NCBI GenBank assembly: GCA_016709875.1 | Contig: JADJLZ010000005.1 | Location: forward strand, 186,001-250,000 | Direction: 5' to 3' | Source of the DNA: Planctomycetota bacterium | GTDB lineage: Bacteria > Planctomycetota > UBA1135 > GCA-002686595 | Length of the DNA: 64,000 nt | In this document: piece after piece, positions 52,486-61,425 of the stretch | Position numbering within the stretch: position 1 is the stretch's first letter | Layout of the letters: each line of letters opens with the position of its first letter | Notes under the pieces: generated by a model | What the model was told of the DNA's origin: nothing | Seen by the model: only the letters and a program-made list of their open reading frames with translations | The model's database searches: none | Translations under genes and position numbers: made by a program

Positions 52486-53551
52486 GAGAGTTGAGCTTCC
52501 CGCGGCAGTGCGTCTGAAGCGCGCGTTTGCTGCGCTGGTCGCGGTTGAGCGCACCTCGCGCGCGGTCGAGGCGCTGGCGATCGCTGCGGCCTCGGGCTGG
52601 GTGATCGAAGGACTCGCGCGTCTCGAGGGCGGCGACGCTGCGGCCGCCGCGCGCGTGCCCTGCCTGGTCGTGGGCGCGCTGGCTGGTGCGGCGTGGATGC
52701 TCGAACACTGGCGCGACGAGCGAGCGATCGCGCTGCGCGCCGACCGCGTGCTCGCGACGCCGCAGCTGCTCGATACGGCGCTCGAGGGATCCGACAGCGC
52801 GCGCGGGGACTGGGGCGAGATGCTCGCCCGGCGCGCGCTCGCGCGCTTCGATCGCCGGCGTCTGTGGCTCGCCGCCGCACCGGCGTGGGCCGCGACGAGT
52901 GCGCTGGTCTTGTGCGCGTTCGGCGCGCACGAACTGCTCGCGCGCTTCGTGCCCGCCGAACGGCCGGTCTCTGTGCTCGCGCAGGCCTGGGACGCGCTTG
53001 CGCAGGGGCTCGAGCCGGGTGACTCCGCGCAGGCGACCGCCCCCTCGCTCGCGGCCGCGCGCGCCGATCTCGCGGCACGCATCCAGCGCGCTGCGCAGTC
53101 GGAGTCGACCGGCGAACTTTCGAGCGCGCGGGCGCGCGAACTCCTCGCCGAGGCAGCAGCGCAGTTGCCCGTCTCCTCGCCGGCGCCCACCGCAGAGCCG
53201 GCCGAGCCCAGCTCCGAGCGCGCCGCGTTCGAGCGGCTCGCCCAGGCCTACGGCCGCCCGGACCCGGCCACCCCGGTCGCGAGCCTGGCGCGGCCGGGTA
53301 CCCAGAGCGCTCCGGCGGATACGACCTCATCGGGGGGCGGCTCGGGCGTGCCCTCGGCGAGCGGCGAAGGCACAATGGGTGGCTCGACGGAGAGCGGACT
53401 CATCCGCCTGCCCACCCCGACCGGAGTCGCGGGTGCGCAGGCGCAAGCTGAGGTCCGACCCACGCTCTCCGCGCGCTGGTGGCCGCGCGACCAGGACGGG
53501 CTCGTCGAAGCCTGGATCGAGCACCAGCAGCCCACACGGAGCAAGCGTTGA
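52475..53551 (+). CDS. Membrane protein of unknown function
   Basis: This 358-residue protein has hydrophobic segments near residues 32-50, 62-78 and 128-150, then a long Ala/Pro/Ser-rich hydrophilic region. The latter contains a glycine-serine stretch (TTSSGGGSGVPSASGEG) and a short conserved-looking C-terminus (RWWPRDQDGLVEAWIEHQQP). The layout suggests three N-terminal membrane helices with a flexible exposed tail. No family is recognised. It overlaps its upstream neighbour by 11 bp and its stop overlaps the next start (TTGA), so it is translated within the operon. Confidence 0.7.
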   Translation: MGTERVELPAAVRLKRAFAALVAVERTSRAVEALAIAAASGWVIEGLARLEGGDAAAAARVPCLVVGALAGAAWMLEHWRDERAIALRADRVLATPQLLDTALEGSDSARGDWGEMLARRALARFDRRRLWLAAAPAWAATSALVLCAFGAHELLARFVPAERPVSVLAQAWDALAQGLEPGDSAQATAPSLAAARADLAARIQRAAQSESTGELSSARARELLAEAAAQLPVSSPAPTAEPAEPSSERAAFERLAQAYGRPDPATPVASLARPGTQSAPADTTSSGGGSGVPSASGEGTMGGSTESGLIRLPTPTGVAGAQAQAEVRPTLSARWWPRDQDGLVEAWIEHQQPTRSKR

Positions 53552-54786
53552 CCAAGGAAGATCAGAACGAGAAGCACGGCGGACGCCTCGGTGTCTGGCT
53601 GGTCGGAGCCCGCGGATCGATCTCGACCTGCCTGCTCTACGGCCTGCACGGACTGCGCGAGGGGCTGCTCGAGCCGCTCGGGCTCGTGACCGAGCTCGCG
53701 CCCTTCACGGAGCTCGGCCTGCGGCCCTTCGAGGAGATCGTGCTCGGCGGACACGACGTGTGCACGCGCTCGCTCTCGCAGTCGGCGCGCGAGCTGGTCG
53801 AGCACGGCATCCTGAAGAGTTCGCTGGTCGAGACCTGTGCGCGGCCCGCTGCCTCCTTCGAGGCGCGGCTGCGTCCGGGGCCGCTCGACACGCCCGACGT
53901 CGGCATGGCGGACCTCGATCCGCGTTCGGCACGTCTGGGCGGCTGCTCGAGCCGCGAGCAGGTCGAGGCGATCGAGGCAGACCTCGAGGAATTCCGCACG
54001 CGCGAAGGCCTCGAACGCGTGATCGTGGTCAACCTTGCGAGCACCGAGGCCTGGCGCGAGGAGCCGCCCGAGTGGCAATCGCTCGCGGCCTTCGAGAAGG
54101 CGCTCGAGGACGGACGCCCGCAGCCGGCCTCGATGCTGTACGCCTACGCCGCGCTGCGCTCGGGCTGCCCGTACGTCAACTTCACGCCTAGCCTCGGCGC
54201 GAGCTCACCCGCGCTGCGCGAGCTCGCCCGCAAGAAGAAGGTTCCGCACTGCGGCAGCGACGGCAAGACCGGCGAGACGCTGGTGAAGACCGTGCTCGCG
54301 CCCATGTTCGCCGCGCGCCACCTGCGCGTGCTCGCGTGGCAGGGCTACAACATGCTCGGCAACCGCGACGGGGAGGTGCTCGCCGACGGTGCACACCGGC
54401 TGAGCAAGGTGCGCAACAAGAGCCAGGCCCTGCGCGCGCTTCTGGGCGACGAGAATGTGCACACGCACGTCGGTATCGACTACGTCCCTTCGCTCCAGGA
54501 CTGGAAGACGGCCTGGGACTTCATCCACTTCGAAGGCTTCCTCGGGGCGCGCATGACCCTCCAGTTCACTTGGAGCGCCAGCGACTCCGCCCTCGCGGCT
54601 CCGCTGGTCCTGGACCTGGTGCGACTGGCCGACCTGGCCCACGCCCGGGGGGAGGTGGGGGAGATGACCCACACCGCCTGCTTCTTCAAAGCCCCGATCG
54701 CCGGGGGGACCCACGACTTCCTCGAGCAGCACCGCAACCTGCTGGAATACGTGCGGACCCACACCCGCGGACGCCCCCGGCGCTGA
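53548..54786 (+). CDS. Inositol-3-phosphate synthase
   Basis: This 412-residue MIPS-family enzyme converts glucose 6-phosphate to inositol 3-phosphate with NAD. Family motifs are GVWLVGARGSISTCLLYGL (dinucleotide fold), VIVVNLASTEAW, YVNFTPSLGAS, GSDGKTGETLVKTVLAPMF (catalytic lysines) and WQGYNMLGNRDGEVL. GIDYVPSLQDWKTAWDFIHF follows. The start is TTG 53548, overlapping the upstream stop as TTGA, because no ATG or GTG precedes the conserved region in frame. The product could feed inositol phospholipids or inositol-based solutes. This is the last gene of the run. Confidence 0.92.
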   Translation: MTKEDQNEKHGGRLGVWLVGARGSISTCLLYGLHGLREGLLEPLGLVTELAPFTELGLRPFEEIVLGGHDVCTRSLSQSARELVEHGILKSSLVETCARPAASFEARLRPGPLDTPDVGMADLDPRSARLGGCSSREQVEAIEADLEEFRTREGLERVIVVNLASTEAWREEPPEWQSLAAFEKALEDGRPQPASMLYAYAALRSGCPYVNFTPSLGASSPALRELARKKKVPHCGSDGKTGETLVKTVLAPMFAARHLRVLAWQGYNMLGNRDGEVLADGAHRLSKVRNKSQALRALLGDENVHTHVGIDYVPSLQDWKTAWDFIHFEGFLGARMTLQFTWSASDSALAAPLVLDLVRLADLAHARGEVGEMTHTACFFKAPIAGGTHDFLEQHRNLLEYVRTHTRGRPRR

Positions 54787-54822
54787 GCCCCCCCCTGTTT
54801 TTCCCCGGGGTTCGCGGAACCG

Positions 54823-54851
54823 TTGCAGTTCGCCAACACGAGCCGGATAAT
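54823..54851 (+). promoter_or_regulatory. Candidate promoter for the 54880 gene group
   Basis: TTGCAG (54823-54828) and GATAAT (54846-54851) are 17 bases apart, placing transcription start about 20 bases before ATG 54880. The -10 element is a five-of-six match. Confidence 0.5.
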
Positions 54852-54879
54852 CTGCGTAGCTGGCGTATAGGCGCCCGCT

Positions 54880-55257
54880 ATGAAGAGCGTGTTCCGTTCC
54901 GCATTCGACCCTGTCCCCAGAACGCTGTCCCCGGGCGCCCAGCTGCTCGTGGTCGGCGTGTTGATCGTTGGCATCGCGATTTCTGTGGTCGAGTACCTCG
55001 ACAGCTCCCGGCCGACGAGCGTCGTCCTCGAGCAGGCGGCGCTGCCCGCCCATGTCGAGACGGGCGCACAGGCGCGCCCGAATCCTGAGCCGACGCTGCG
55101 TCCGCGCAGCCTCGTGCGCGCGAGCTCGCGCAATCGCGCCGGCACCGCAACGAGCGCCGGATCAGGAACGATGGAGCAGAGCTATCCGGCTTCCGTCCGC
55201 GAGCCGAGCACTCCGGCCCTCGCGCCGATGTCGCTCCAGCCCGGCGGGGACGGCTGA
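54880..55257 (+). CDS. Small single-TM protein, function unknown
   Basis: This 125-residue protein has one hydrophobic segment at about residues 19-42 (GAQLLVVGVLIVGIAISVVE) followed by a low-complexity tail rich in Arg, Ser, Pro and Thr. It has no recognisable domain. ATG 54880 lies about 30 bases after a good -10 element. The methyltransferase gene begins 8 bp downstream. Confidence 0.6.
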   Translation: MKSVFRSAFDPVPRTLSPGAQLLVVGVLIVGIAISVVEYLDSSRPTSVVLEQAALPAHVETGAQARPNPEPTLRPRSLVRASSRNRAGTATSAGSGTMEQSYPASVREPSTPALAPMSLQPGGDG

Positions 55258-55264
55258 GCCGCGC

Positions 55265-55993
55265 GTGCAGCACGGCCGCACGCCCGAGCCGCGCGGCAAG
55301 CCCGCGCTGAAGCTCCAGACCACGACGCTGTGGTACTACCCTTCGCAGCAGTACGGCTCGGAACCGATGGGCACGCCGGCATACCCCGGCGCGACGCCGT
55401 CCTACGTGATCTGGAACGTGCTGCAGCGCTACACGCGCGAGGGCGATCTCGTGGTCGATCCCTTCTGCGGCGGCGGGACGACGATCGACGTTGCGCGCAG
55501 CCTTGGACGGCGCGCGCTCGGCTACGACCTGCAACCGCAGCGGCCCGACATCTTCCGCGCCGATGCGCGCAAGCTCCCGCTCGAGGACGGCAAGGCGGAC
55601 TTCGTCTTCATGGATCCGCCCTACTCGACGCACCTGGACTACTCGCAGGACGAGGACTGCATCGGTGAACTCGACGCCTTCGAAGGCGGCTACTTCGAGG
55701 CGATGGAGGCCGTCTTCGCGGAGACCGAGCGCGTGCTGCGCGACCGGCGCTTCCTTGCGGTCTACTGCAGCGACAGCTTCAAGAAGAAGCGCGGCTTCAT
55801 CGGCATCGGCGCGACACTCTTCGGCCAGCTTGCGGCGCGTTTCCGGCCCGTCGACCACGTCGCGGTCGTGCGCGGCAATCGCAAGCTCGAGAAGCCCAAC
55901 TTCCACAAGGCCGCCGCGGAAGGGAACTTCTTCCTGCGCGGCTTCAATCACTTGATGATCTTCAAGAAGGAGCGCGGAGGTCCGCGCGCATGA
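55265..55993 (+). CDS. DNA methyltransferase (N6-adenine/N4-cytosine type)
   Basis: This 242-residue protein has the SAM-binding motif VVDPFCGGGTTIDVARSLGR (motif I, FxGxG) and the catalytic motif IV DPPYS in DFVFMDPPYSTHLDYS. Motif I precedes motif IV, with a TPSYVIWNVLQRYTREGD segment between N-terminus and motif I. No restriction endonuclease gene is adjacent, so it is an orphan methylase; the target base and site are unknown. RNA methylation is less likely but possible. The start is GTG 55265. The stop overlaps an ATG in another frame just before the glycosylase gene. Confidence 0.78.
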   Translation: MQHGRTPEPRGKPALKLQTTTLWYYPSQQYGSEPMGTPAYPGATPSYVIWNVLQRYTREGDLVVDPFCGGGTTIDVARSLGRRALGYDLQPQRPDIFRADARKLPLEDGKADFVFMDPPYSTHLDYSQDEDCIGELDAFEGGYFEAMEAVFAETERVLRDRRFLAVYCSDSFKKKRGFIGIGATLFGQLAARFRPVDHVAVVRGNRKLEKPNFHKAAAEGNFFLRGFNHLMIFKKERGGPRA

Positions 55994-55997
55994 ACCG

Positions 55998-56567
55998 GTG
56001 CGGCGCGGCTTCTTCGAGCTCCCGACCGTCGAACTCGCGCGCGCGCTGATCGGCTGCCGCCTCGTGCACGAGCTGCGCGGCGGCCGGGTCTGCGGGCGCA
56101 TCGTCGAGACCGAAGCCTACCTGCGAGACGATCCCGCCTCGCACTCGTTCCGCGGGCCGACGCCGCGCAACGCCTCGATGTTCGGACCGCCGGGGCGCGC
56201 CTACGTGTATCTGGTGTACGGGATGCACGAGTGCTTCAACGTCGTCAGCGCCGAGGAGGGCGTCGGCGAGGCGGTGCTCGTGCGAGCGCTCGAACCGCTC
56301 GAAGGCCTGGAACGCATGCGCCGACGGCGCGGCGTGAACGCCGCGCGCGAACTGTGCCGCGGGCCCGGGCGCCTTTCGGTCGCGCTGGGTATCACTCGTG
56401 CGCACGACGGCGCGGACCTGCGCGCGGGCGCGCTGCGCATCGAACCGCCCGGTCGGGGACACGAGCCCGGCGCAATCGTCGCCGGGCCGCGCGTGGGGAT
56501 TCGCCAGGCTGCGGAGCGCGCGCTGCGCTTCCGCGCCGCGGACTCTCCCTGGGTCTCGCGCGGCTAG
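55998..56567 (+). CDS. 3-methyladenine DNA glycosylase (AAG/Mpg family)
   Basis: This 189-residue AAG-family glycosylase excises alkylated purines. It shows FFELPTVELARALIGCRLVH, then the catalytic segment GRIVETEAYLRDDPASHSFRG with the general-base Glu. RNASMFGPPGRAYVYLVYGM and CFNVVSAEEGVGEAVLVRAL follow. The length is typical. The start is GTG 55998, 4 bp after the methyltransferase stop, so methylation and alkylation-repair genes are adjacent and probably co-transcribed. The stop shares TAG with the convergent DUF4340 gene (4-bp overlap). Confidence 0.92.
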   Translation: MRRGFFELPTVELARALIGCRLVHELRGGRVCGRIVETEAYLRDDPASHSFRGPTPRNASMFGPPGRAYVYLVYGMHECFNVVSAEEGVGEAVLVRALEPLEGLERMRRRRGVNAARELCRGPGRLSVALGITRAHDGADLRAGALRIEPPGRGHEPGAIVAGPRVGIRQAAERALRFRAADSPWVSRG

Positions 56568-57766
56568 TGCGGCTTCTCGTCGGCCGGGTGCTCGTCCGCG
56601 GGGGTGGTCTCCGCGGAGTTGGGCGCTTCGGGCGGAGCAGGCGGCGGAGTCTTCGCCTTCACGAGCTCCTTCATGTGCTTCTCGAAGAAGGCCTTGCTGT
56701 AGGCCGGGATGACGTAGGCCCACTTCGAGAGGCGCTCCTGGAGCTCGCTGGCCTCCTTCTTCACCTCTTCGGGGGACTTCTTCGCCTCCTCCGCCTGCTC
56801 CTCGGGCATGGCGCCCTCGGCACTCGGCGCGGGCTCCGGTGCCGGACCGACCTGCGGTGGCGCTTCATACGCGACTTCGAAGCGCGCGTAGCACTTGTCG
56901 CCCTCGTCTTTCACGTGCACCGTGACCTTCAGGCCGTCGAAGGTGCGGAACTCGCTCGTCGGGCCGGGGTCCTTGGTGAAGTCGACCTTGTCCGCGGGCA
57001 GCACGTCCTCGAGGTTCAAGTATTCGAGGGCGCCTGCAAGCGAGCCGGCGACAGTCGGGTAGCTGAGCTCCTGGCCCTCGGGAATGCCCGCGAGGTCGAA
57101 ATTCGCGTCCTCGGGCTTCGCGCGCTGGACCTGCACGAGCTCGCCGTCGGCGTGCTTCACCTCGACCGACTGGATCCGGTCGCGCTTGACCTCGAGGATC
57201 TGCTTCTTGAGCCAGTCCGTCGGCTTGTCCTTGAGCTCGGGGCTGCCCTTGGCGAGCCAGCACACCTTTTCGTCTCCGCGGCGGACGTAGGTGTTGCCCG
57301 AGGGCATGCCACCGTGCGCCTCGCTCTGCTTGCCGACGAGCACCTTTGCGATCTCCGCGCCGGACTTGTCCTTGACCGTCACGAGCGTCGACGTCGAGCC
57401 TTCCGCGTCGGGCGCCTGCAAACCGAGCTTCTCGTAGCGCGAGGGATCGTCGGTCTTCTCTTCGAGCGGCGTCATCTCGGCCAGGGCGAGCAGCGACTGG
57501 CGCACCGCGGAAGCGTCCACCGGGTAGCCCTCCTTCTCGGCGAGTCCCCAGCCACCGCTGGCGTCGCGCACGAGCGTCGCGGTCCCGTCCTTGCGCTGCA
57601 GCGTGATGCTCGCGATCTCGTTCACCTTCTTGTCGAGCTCCGGGAGCAGCTTGGCGTTCGAGGTGCTGGAGGAGACCGCGGCCGAATCGCTCGAGATCTT
57701 CAGCGCCGCGAGCCCACCGACGACGAGCGTCGCGGCGAGGAGCAGGGTCAATGTCTTCTGGTTCAT
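56564..57766 (-). CDS. DUF4340 domain-containing exported protein
   Basis: This 400-residue protein has an N-terminal membrane anchor or signal (MNQKTLTLLLAATLVVGGLA). DUF4340 sequence follows, including ITLQRKDGTATLVRDASGGW, YEKLGLQAP and ALEYLNLEDVLPADKVDF. An acidic C-terminal tail is rich in Pro, Ala and Glu. In planctomycetes DUF4340 proteins are the fourth member of Gld-type ABC cassettes, as here: it starts 4 bp after the GldG-like gene. The function is unknown; a periplasmic partner of the transporter is inferred. GGAGG lies 8 bases before ATG 57766. Confidence 0.85.
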   Translation of the reverse strand: MNQKTLTLLLAATLVVGGLAALKISSDSAAVSSSTSNAKLLPELDKKVNEIASITLQRKDGTATLVRDASGGWGLAEKEGYPVDASAVRQSLLALAEMTPLEEKTDDPSRYEKLGLQAPDAEGSTSTLVTVKDKSGAEIAKVLVGKQSEAHGGMPSGNTYVRRGDEKVCWLAKGSPELKDKPTDWLKKQILEVKRDRIQSVEVKHADGELVQVQRAKPEDANFDLAGIPEGQELSYPTVAGSLAGALEYLNLEDVLPADKVDFTKDPGPTSEFRTFDGLKVTVHVKDEGDKCYARFEVAYEAPPQVGPAPEPAPSAEGAMPEEQAEEAKKSPEEVKKEASELQERLSKWAYVIPAYSKAFFEKHMKELVKAKTPPPAPPEAPNSAETTPADEHPADEKPH

Positions 57767-57770
57767 CGGA

Positions 57771-59687
57771 TCAACCTCCCTTGGGCTTGGGGCGCAGCGA
57801 AGCAAGGCCGACTGCGGCGAGGATCACGAGCAGGGGCAGCGCGAACGTATTCAGCAACTTGATCCGGGTGCCGAGCGATTCGATCTCCTGGTTGCGCTCG
57901 TGCTTGACGCGGCGCAACTCGCGGCTGGTCGCGACCTGCTCGTCGCGGAACTCCTCGATCTTCTTGCGCTGCTCGTCGGAGAGGATCAAGGCATCGGTCC
58001 CATCGCCGCTCTTTTGCAGTTGGCCGAGCTGCGTCTTCAGGTCCTTGAGCTTCTCCTCGAGCTCGTTCTCCTTGGCCAGGAAGCGCGTGTCGGCCTCGCG
58101 GCGGATCTCGTTCACCTTGTCGAAGGGGCGCACGGAGTTGCCGCGGCCGCGCAGGCTGATCAGGTCGTTGTTGCCCGAGAGGTTCTCGAGCGCGTTGAGC
58201 ACGAAGCCGTTGTTGTCGGCCGTGGGGGAGGCGATCTTCTGTCCGAAGAAGTTCTGGGTGCGCGTCCACCAGCGGTCGGCCAGCAGGTCGGCGTCGGCGA
58301 CCACGACCACGTTGATCGGGCCCTTGGACTCCTTGAGGCCGGCCGCGTCGGCCGCGTCCTTCGCGGCGTCCGGCTGTTCGCCGTCCGCGGGCTGCGCCTT
58401 GGGCTTGCCCTCGGGATAGGCGGTCTTCGCAGGGCCGTTGACGCGCGCCGCGAGCATCAGTTGTGCCCCGCCCGAGACGAAGCTCTCGAGCAACTTCTTC
58501 GGGTCGTCGCCGAACTGGATCGCGTTCTTCTGCTCGATCATCGAGTTCTTGCTGGTCTCGATCAGCGGCGTGACCGTGGTGGTCGCACCGCTCAGCTTCG
58601 AGAGGATGCCGCAGGTCGCCATGCGCACGCTCTTCAGCTGCGAGGTGATCGCGTCCTGCTTGTCGAGCGCGCCACCTTCGCTGGTCATCTCGAGCCAGAC
58701 GATGTAGTCCGCGCTCCCGCCGTTGGGCATCGAGACGCGCAGAGCGTTTTCCTTGTCGGCCGCGATGTCGTCCTTCTTGTAGTCGACGCCCCAGGCCGCG
58801 AGCAGCGGACCGAGGTCCGAGCTGCGATCGGCCATCATCGCCGTGAGCGGGTTGTTGGGGTCGTTGCGCACCTCCTGCGCGATGCAGTTGGGGTCGACGA
58901 AGACGAGCGCCTTGCCGCCGCCGAGGACGTACTGGTCGATCGCGTAGAGCATCTGCGGCGGGAGTCCCTGCGGATGGACCACCATCAGGACGTCGATGCC
59001 GTCCTCGATCTTGTCCATCGTTTCGGGGATCGAGCGCACTTCGAAGCGCTCGCGGATCTGGTCGAGCATGAACCAGCCGCCCGCGTCCGCGTTCGGATTG
59101 CGGAAGCGCGCCATCGGGTCGCCTTCCATCGGCAGCTTGGAGATCAGCCCGACGACCTTTTTCTTCGGGTGCGCCAGGTTGTAGACCATGCGCGTCAGGT
59201 CGTACTCGAGCAGCGACTCGCGCTCCTGGCGGATGAAGGGGATCGATTCGTTCTCGTCGGTCGAGTTCGTCCCGACGACGCCGAAGTAGAGCGTCTCGCC
59301 CGATGCGTTGAGCGGAACGCCCTGCAGCCCGGCCTCGACGGCGGCCTCCTCCTCCTCGGAGTAGGGCTCGGGGTCGAGCACCTCGAGCTTGAGCTTGCCT
59401 GCGGAGTGCGCGGCGTACTCCTCCATCAGCTCCTGCACGCGCTGCGCGAACGCGAGCAGCGGGGTCATGTCCTTGGCCAGCTTCTTGGAGAAGAAGAAGC
59501 GCAGGCGCACGGGCTCGCCGAGGTTCGCGAGGATGTTGCGGCTGCCCGGCGAGAGCGTGTAGAGCTTCTCCTGCGTCAGGTCCAGGCGCGCGGAACGGAA
59601 GACCGATCGGCTCAGCGTGTTGAAGGCCACGAAGAGCGCCAGTGCCAGTGCCAGTCCGGTGGCGGTGAAGAGTTTCTTCGAGTTCAT
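57771..59687 (-). CDS. GldG family protein (ABC-type auxiliary component)
   Basis: This 638-residue protein has an N-terminal membrane helix (LFTATGLALALALFVAFNTL) and the start of the GldG/IFT52-like domain (RLDLTQEKLYTLSPGSRNIL, VRLRFFFSKKLAKDMTPLLA). VLMVVHPQGLPPQMLYAIDQ follows. A coiled coil (~residues 540-610) comes next and a C-terminal helix (LNTFALPLLVILAAVGLASL). GldG acts with the GldA ATPase and GldF permease, first described in Bacteroidetes gliding; in non-gliding bacteria the cargo is unknown. ATG 59687 has GAGG 8 bases upstream. Confidence 0.87.
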   Translation of the reverse strand: MNSKKLFTATGLALALALFVAFNTLSRSVFRSARLDLTQEKLYTLSPGSRNILANLGEPVRLRFFFSKKLAKDMTPLLAFAQRVQELMEEYAAHSAGKLKLEVLDPEPYSEEEEAAVEAGLQGVPLNASGETLYFGVVGTNSTDENESIPFIRQERESLLEYDLTRMVYNLAHPKKKVVGLISKLPMEGDPMARFRNPNADAGGWFMLDQIRERFEVRSIPETMDKIEDGIDVLMVVHPQGLPPQMLYAIDQYVLGGGKALVFVDPNCIAQEVRNDPNNPLTAMMADRSSDLGPLLAAWGVDYKKDDIAADKENALRVSMPNGGSADYIVWLEMTSEGGALDKQDAITSQLKSVRMATCGILSKLSGATTTVTPLIETSKNSMIEQKNAIQFGDDPKKLLESFVSGGAQLMLAARVNGPAKTAYPEGKPKAQPADGEQPDAAKDAADAAGLKESKGPINVVVVADADLLADRWWTRTQNFFGQKIASPTADNNGFVLNALENLSGNNDLISLRGRGNSVRPFDKVNEIRREADTRFLAKENELEEKLKDLKTQLGQLQKSGDGTDALILSDEQRKKIEEFRDEQVATSRELRRVKHERNQEIESLGTRIKLLNTFALPLLVILAAVGLASLRPKPKGG

Positions 59688-59697
59688 GGTCTGCACC

Positions 59698-60432
59698 TCA
59701 GTCGGCCTTCTTGGCGTCGACGACCACGGCGTTCGCGAACATCGCCACCGCGATCAGCGAGGCGAAGAAGAGGAAGTCGCGCGCGTCGATCACGCCGCGC
59801 GTGATCGCGTCCCAGTGCGTGAGGAAGCTGAAGTCGCTGATGGTCGCCGCGACCGCGGGCGGGAGCACGCCGCTGTAGAAGGCGCGCACGGGCGGGTAGC
59901 CGATCAGCATGAAAAGCAGGCAGGCGACCAGTCCGAGGATGAAGGCGATCACCTGGTTCTTCGAGATGGCCGAGAGCGCCGCGCCGATCGCCAGGTAGCC
60001 GCCGGCCATCAGGAAGCTGCCGAGGTAGCTCGCCAGGATCACGCCGTTGTCGGGCTTGCCGAGGTAGTTGATCGTGATCCAGGTCGGGGTGGTCAGCGCC
60101 AGCGCGATGCCGCAGAAGATCCAGGCCGCGAGGAACTTGCCGAAGACGACCTCGCCCGCCTTGAGCGGCAGCGTCATCAGCAGCTCGATCGTGCCCTGCT
60201 TGCGCTCCTCGGCCCACAGGCGCATCGAGATCGCAGGGATCAGGAACAGGTACAGCCAGGGGTGCAGCCCGAAGAAGCTCTGCAGCGAGGCCTGCTCCGA
60301 CTCGTACAGTCCTCCCAGGTAGAAGGTCAGCACGCCGGAGAGCACCAGGAAGACGACGATGAAGACGTAGGCGACCGGCGTGGCGAAGTACCCGCCGAGC
60401 TCGCGCTTCATGATGATGAGTGTGTTGCGCAC
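59698..60432 (-). CDS. ABC transporter permease (GldF-like, ABC-2 type)
   Basis: This 244-residue polytopic permease starts with NTLIIMKRELGGYFATPVAY and FIVVFLVLSGVLTFYLGGLY. It has about six membrane segments and the motif AISMRLWAEERKQGTIELLM, a hallmark of GldF/NosY-type permeases. The start GTG 60432 has GAGGAG 8 bases upstream; an ATG seven codons in is an alternative. Spacing is 16 bp after the ATPase gene and 10 bp before gldG, indicating one operon. Confidence 0.9.
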   Translation of the reverse strand: MRNTLIIMKRELGGYFATPVAYVFIVVFLVLSGVLTFYLGGLYESEQASLQSFFGLHPWLYLFLIPAISMRLWAEERKQGTIELLMTLPLKAGEVVFGKFLAAWIFCGIALALTTPTWITINYLGKPDNGVILASYLGSFLMAGGYLAIGAALSAISKNQVIAFILGLVACLLFMLIGYPPVRAFYSGVLPPAVAATISDFSFLTHWDAITRGVIDARDFLFFASLIAVAMFANAVVVDAKKAD

Positions 60433-60448
60433 GGGGCGATCTCCTCTT

Positions 60449-61171
60449 TCAGCTCAGCGCCGTCTGGGCGCCCGTGGTGATGCGGCGGAAGACATCGTCG
60501 AGCGGCCCGCGATCGGCGAGCTCGGCCGGGGTGCCGTCGAAGAGCACCTTGCCGCGCGCGATGATGATCGCGCGCGTGCAGACCGCCTCGACTTCCTCGA
60601 GGATGTGCGTCGAGAGCACGATCGCCTTGTTCTGCGACATGCGCTGGATCAGCGTGCGCACCTCGTGCTTCTGGTTGGGATCGAGGCCGTCGGTCGGCTC
60701 GTCGAGGATCAGCACCTCGGGGTCGTGCAGCACGGCCTGAGCGAGGCCCACGCGGCGCTTGAAGCCCTTGGAGAGCGTCTCGATGCGCTGGTGCATCACG
60801 TTTTCGAGGTGCACGAGCCTGACCACCTCCTCGACGCGCGCCTTGCGGCGCTCGGTCGGGATCCGCCGCACCTCGGCGATGAACTCCAGGAACCCCGCCG
60901 GCGTCATGTCCGGGTAGGCCGGGGCGCCCTCGGGCAGGTAGCCGAACTTGTTCTTCGCGCCGAGCGGGTCCTGCTGGACGTCGTGCCCGCAGATCACGGC
61001 GGTCCCCGACGTGGGAGTGAGGAAGCCCGTGGCCATCTTCATCGTCGTCGACTTCCCCGCGCCGTTGGGGCCGAGGAAGCCGAGGACCTCGCCTCGATCG
61101 ACACGGAAGCTGATGCCGTCGACCGCCTTGAGCGGACCGAAGTGCTTCGTCAGGTTTCGAATCTCGAGCAT
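60449..61171 (-). CDS. ABC transporter ATP-binding protein (GldA-like)
   Basis: This 240-residue ATPase has Walker A GPNGAGKST, the signature TLSKGFKRRVGLAQAVLHDP, Walker B VLILDEPTDGLDP and H-loop LSTHILEEVE. It is the first gene of the four-gene Gld-type cassette and would energise the GldF-like permease with the GldG and DUF4340 accessory proteins. ATG 61171 gives the normal start (MLEIRNLTKHFG). A short divergent region with the ZIP-permease gene lies upstream. Confidence 0.92.
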   Translation of the reverse strand: MLEIRNLTKHFGPLKAVDGISFRVDRGEVLGFLGPNGAGKSTTMKMATGFLTPTSGTAVICGHDVQQDPLGAKNKFGYLPEGAPAYPDMTPAGFLEFIAEVRRIPTERRKARVEEVVRLVHLENVMHQRIETLSKGFKRRVGLAQAVLHDPEVLILDEPTDGLDPNQKHEVRTLIQRMSQNKAIVLSTHILEEVEAVCTRAIIIARGKVLFDGTPAELADRGPLDDVFRRITTGAQTALS

Positions 61172-61425
61172 GCTCTGGGACTCCGCGAAAGGTACGGGCA
61201 CGCCCGCGGCCGGGCCGCGGAGCACGATGCGAGGGGGCAAACGCCCGGGACCGGGCTCGCCGGCCGGGAATGGGGGGCCACTAGTTAACCAGCGCCCCCC
61301 CGGCTGGCAAGCTTCCGGGCACCGGGGCGCGGTCGAATCGGCCTACGCCGAACAGGTTGTCGATGTTGGCGCAGCCCTGGCGCTGGCGCCCGTGGGGCGG
61401 AACCCTATATAGAGGTCCGCCCGCC

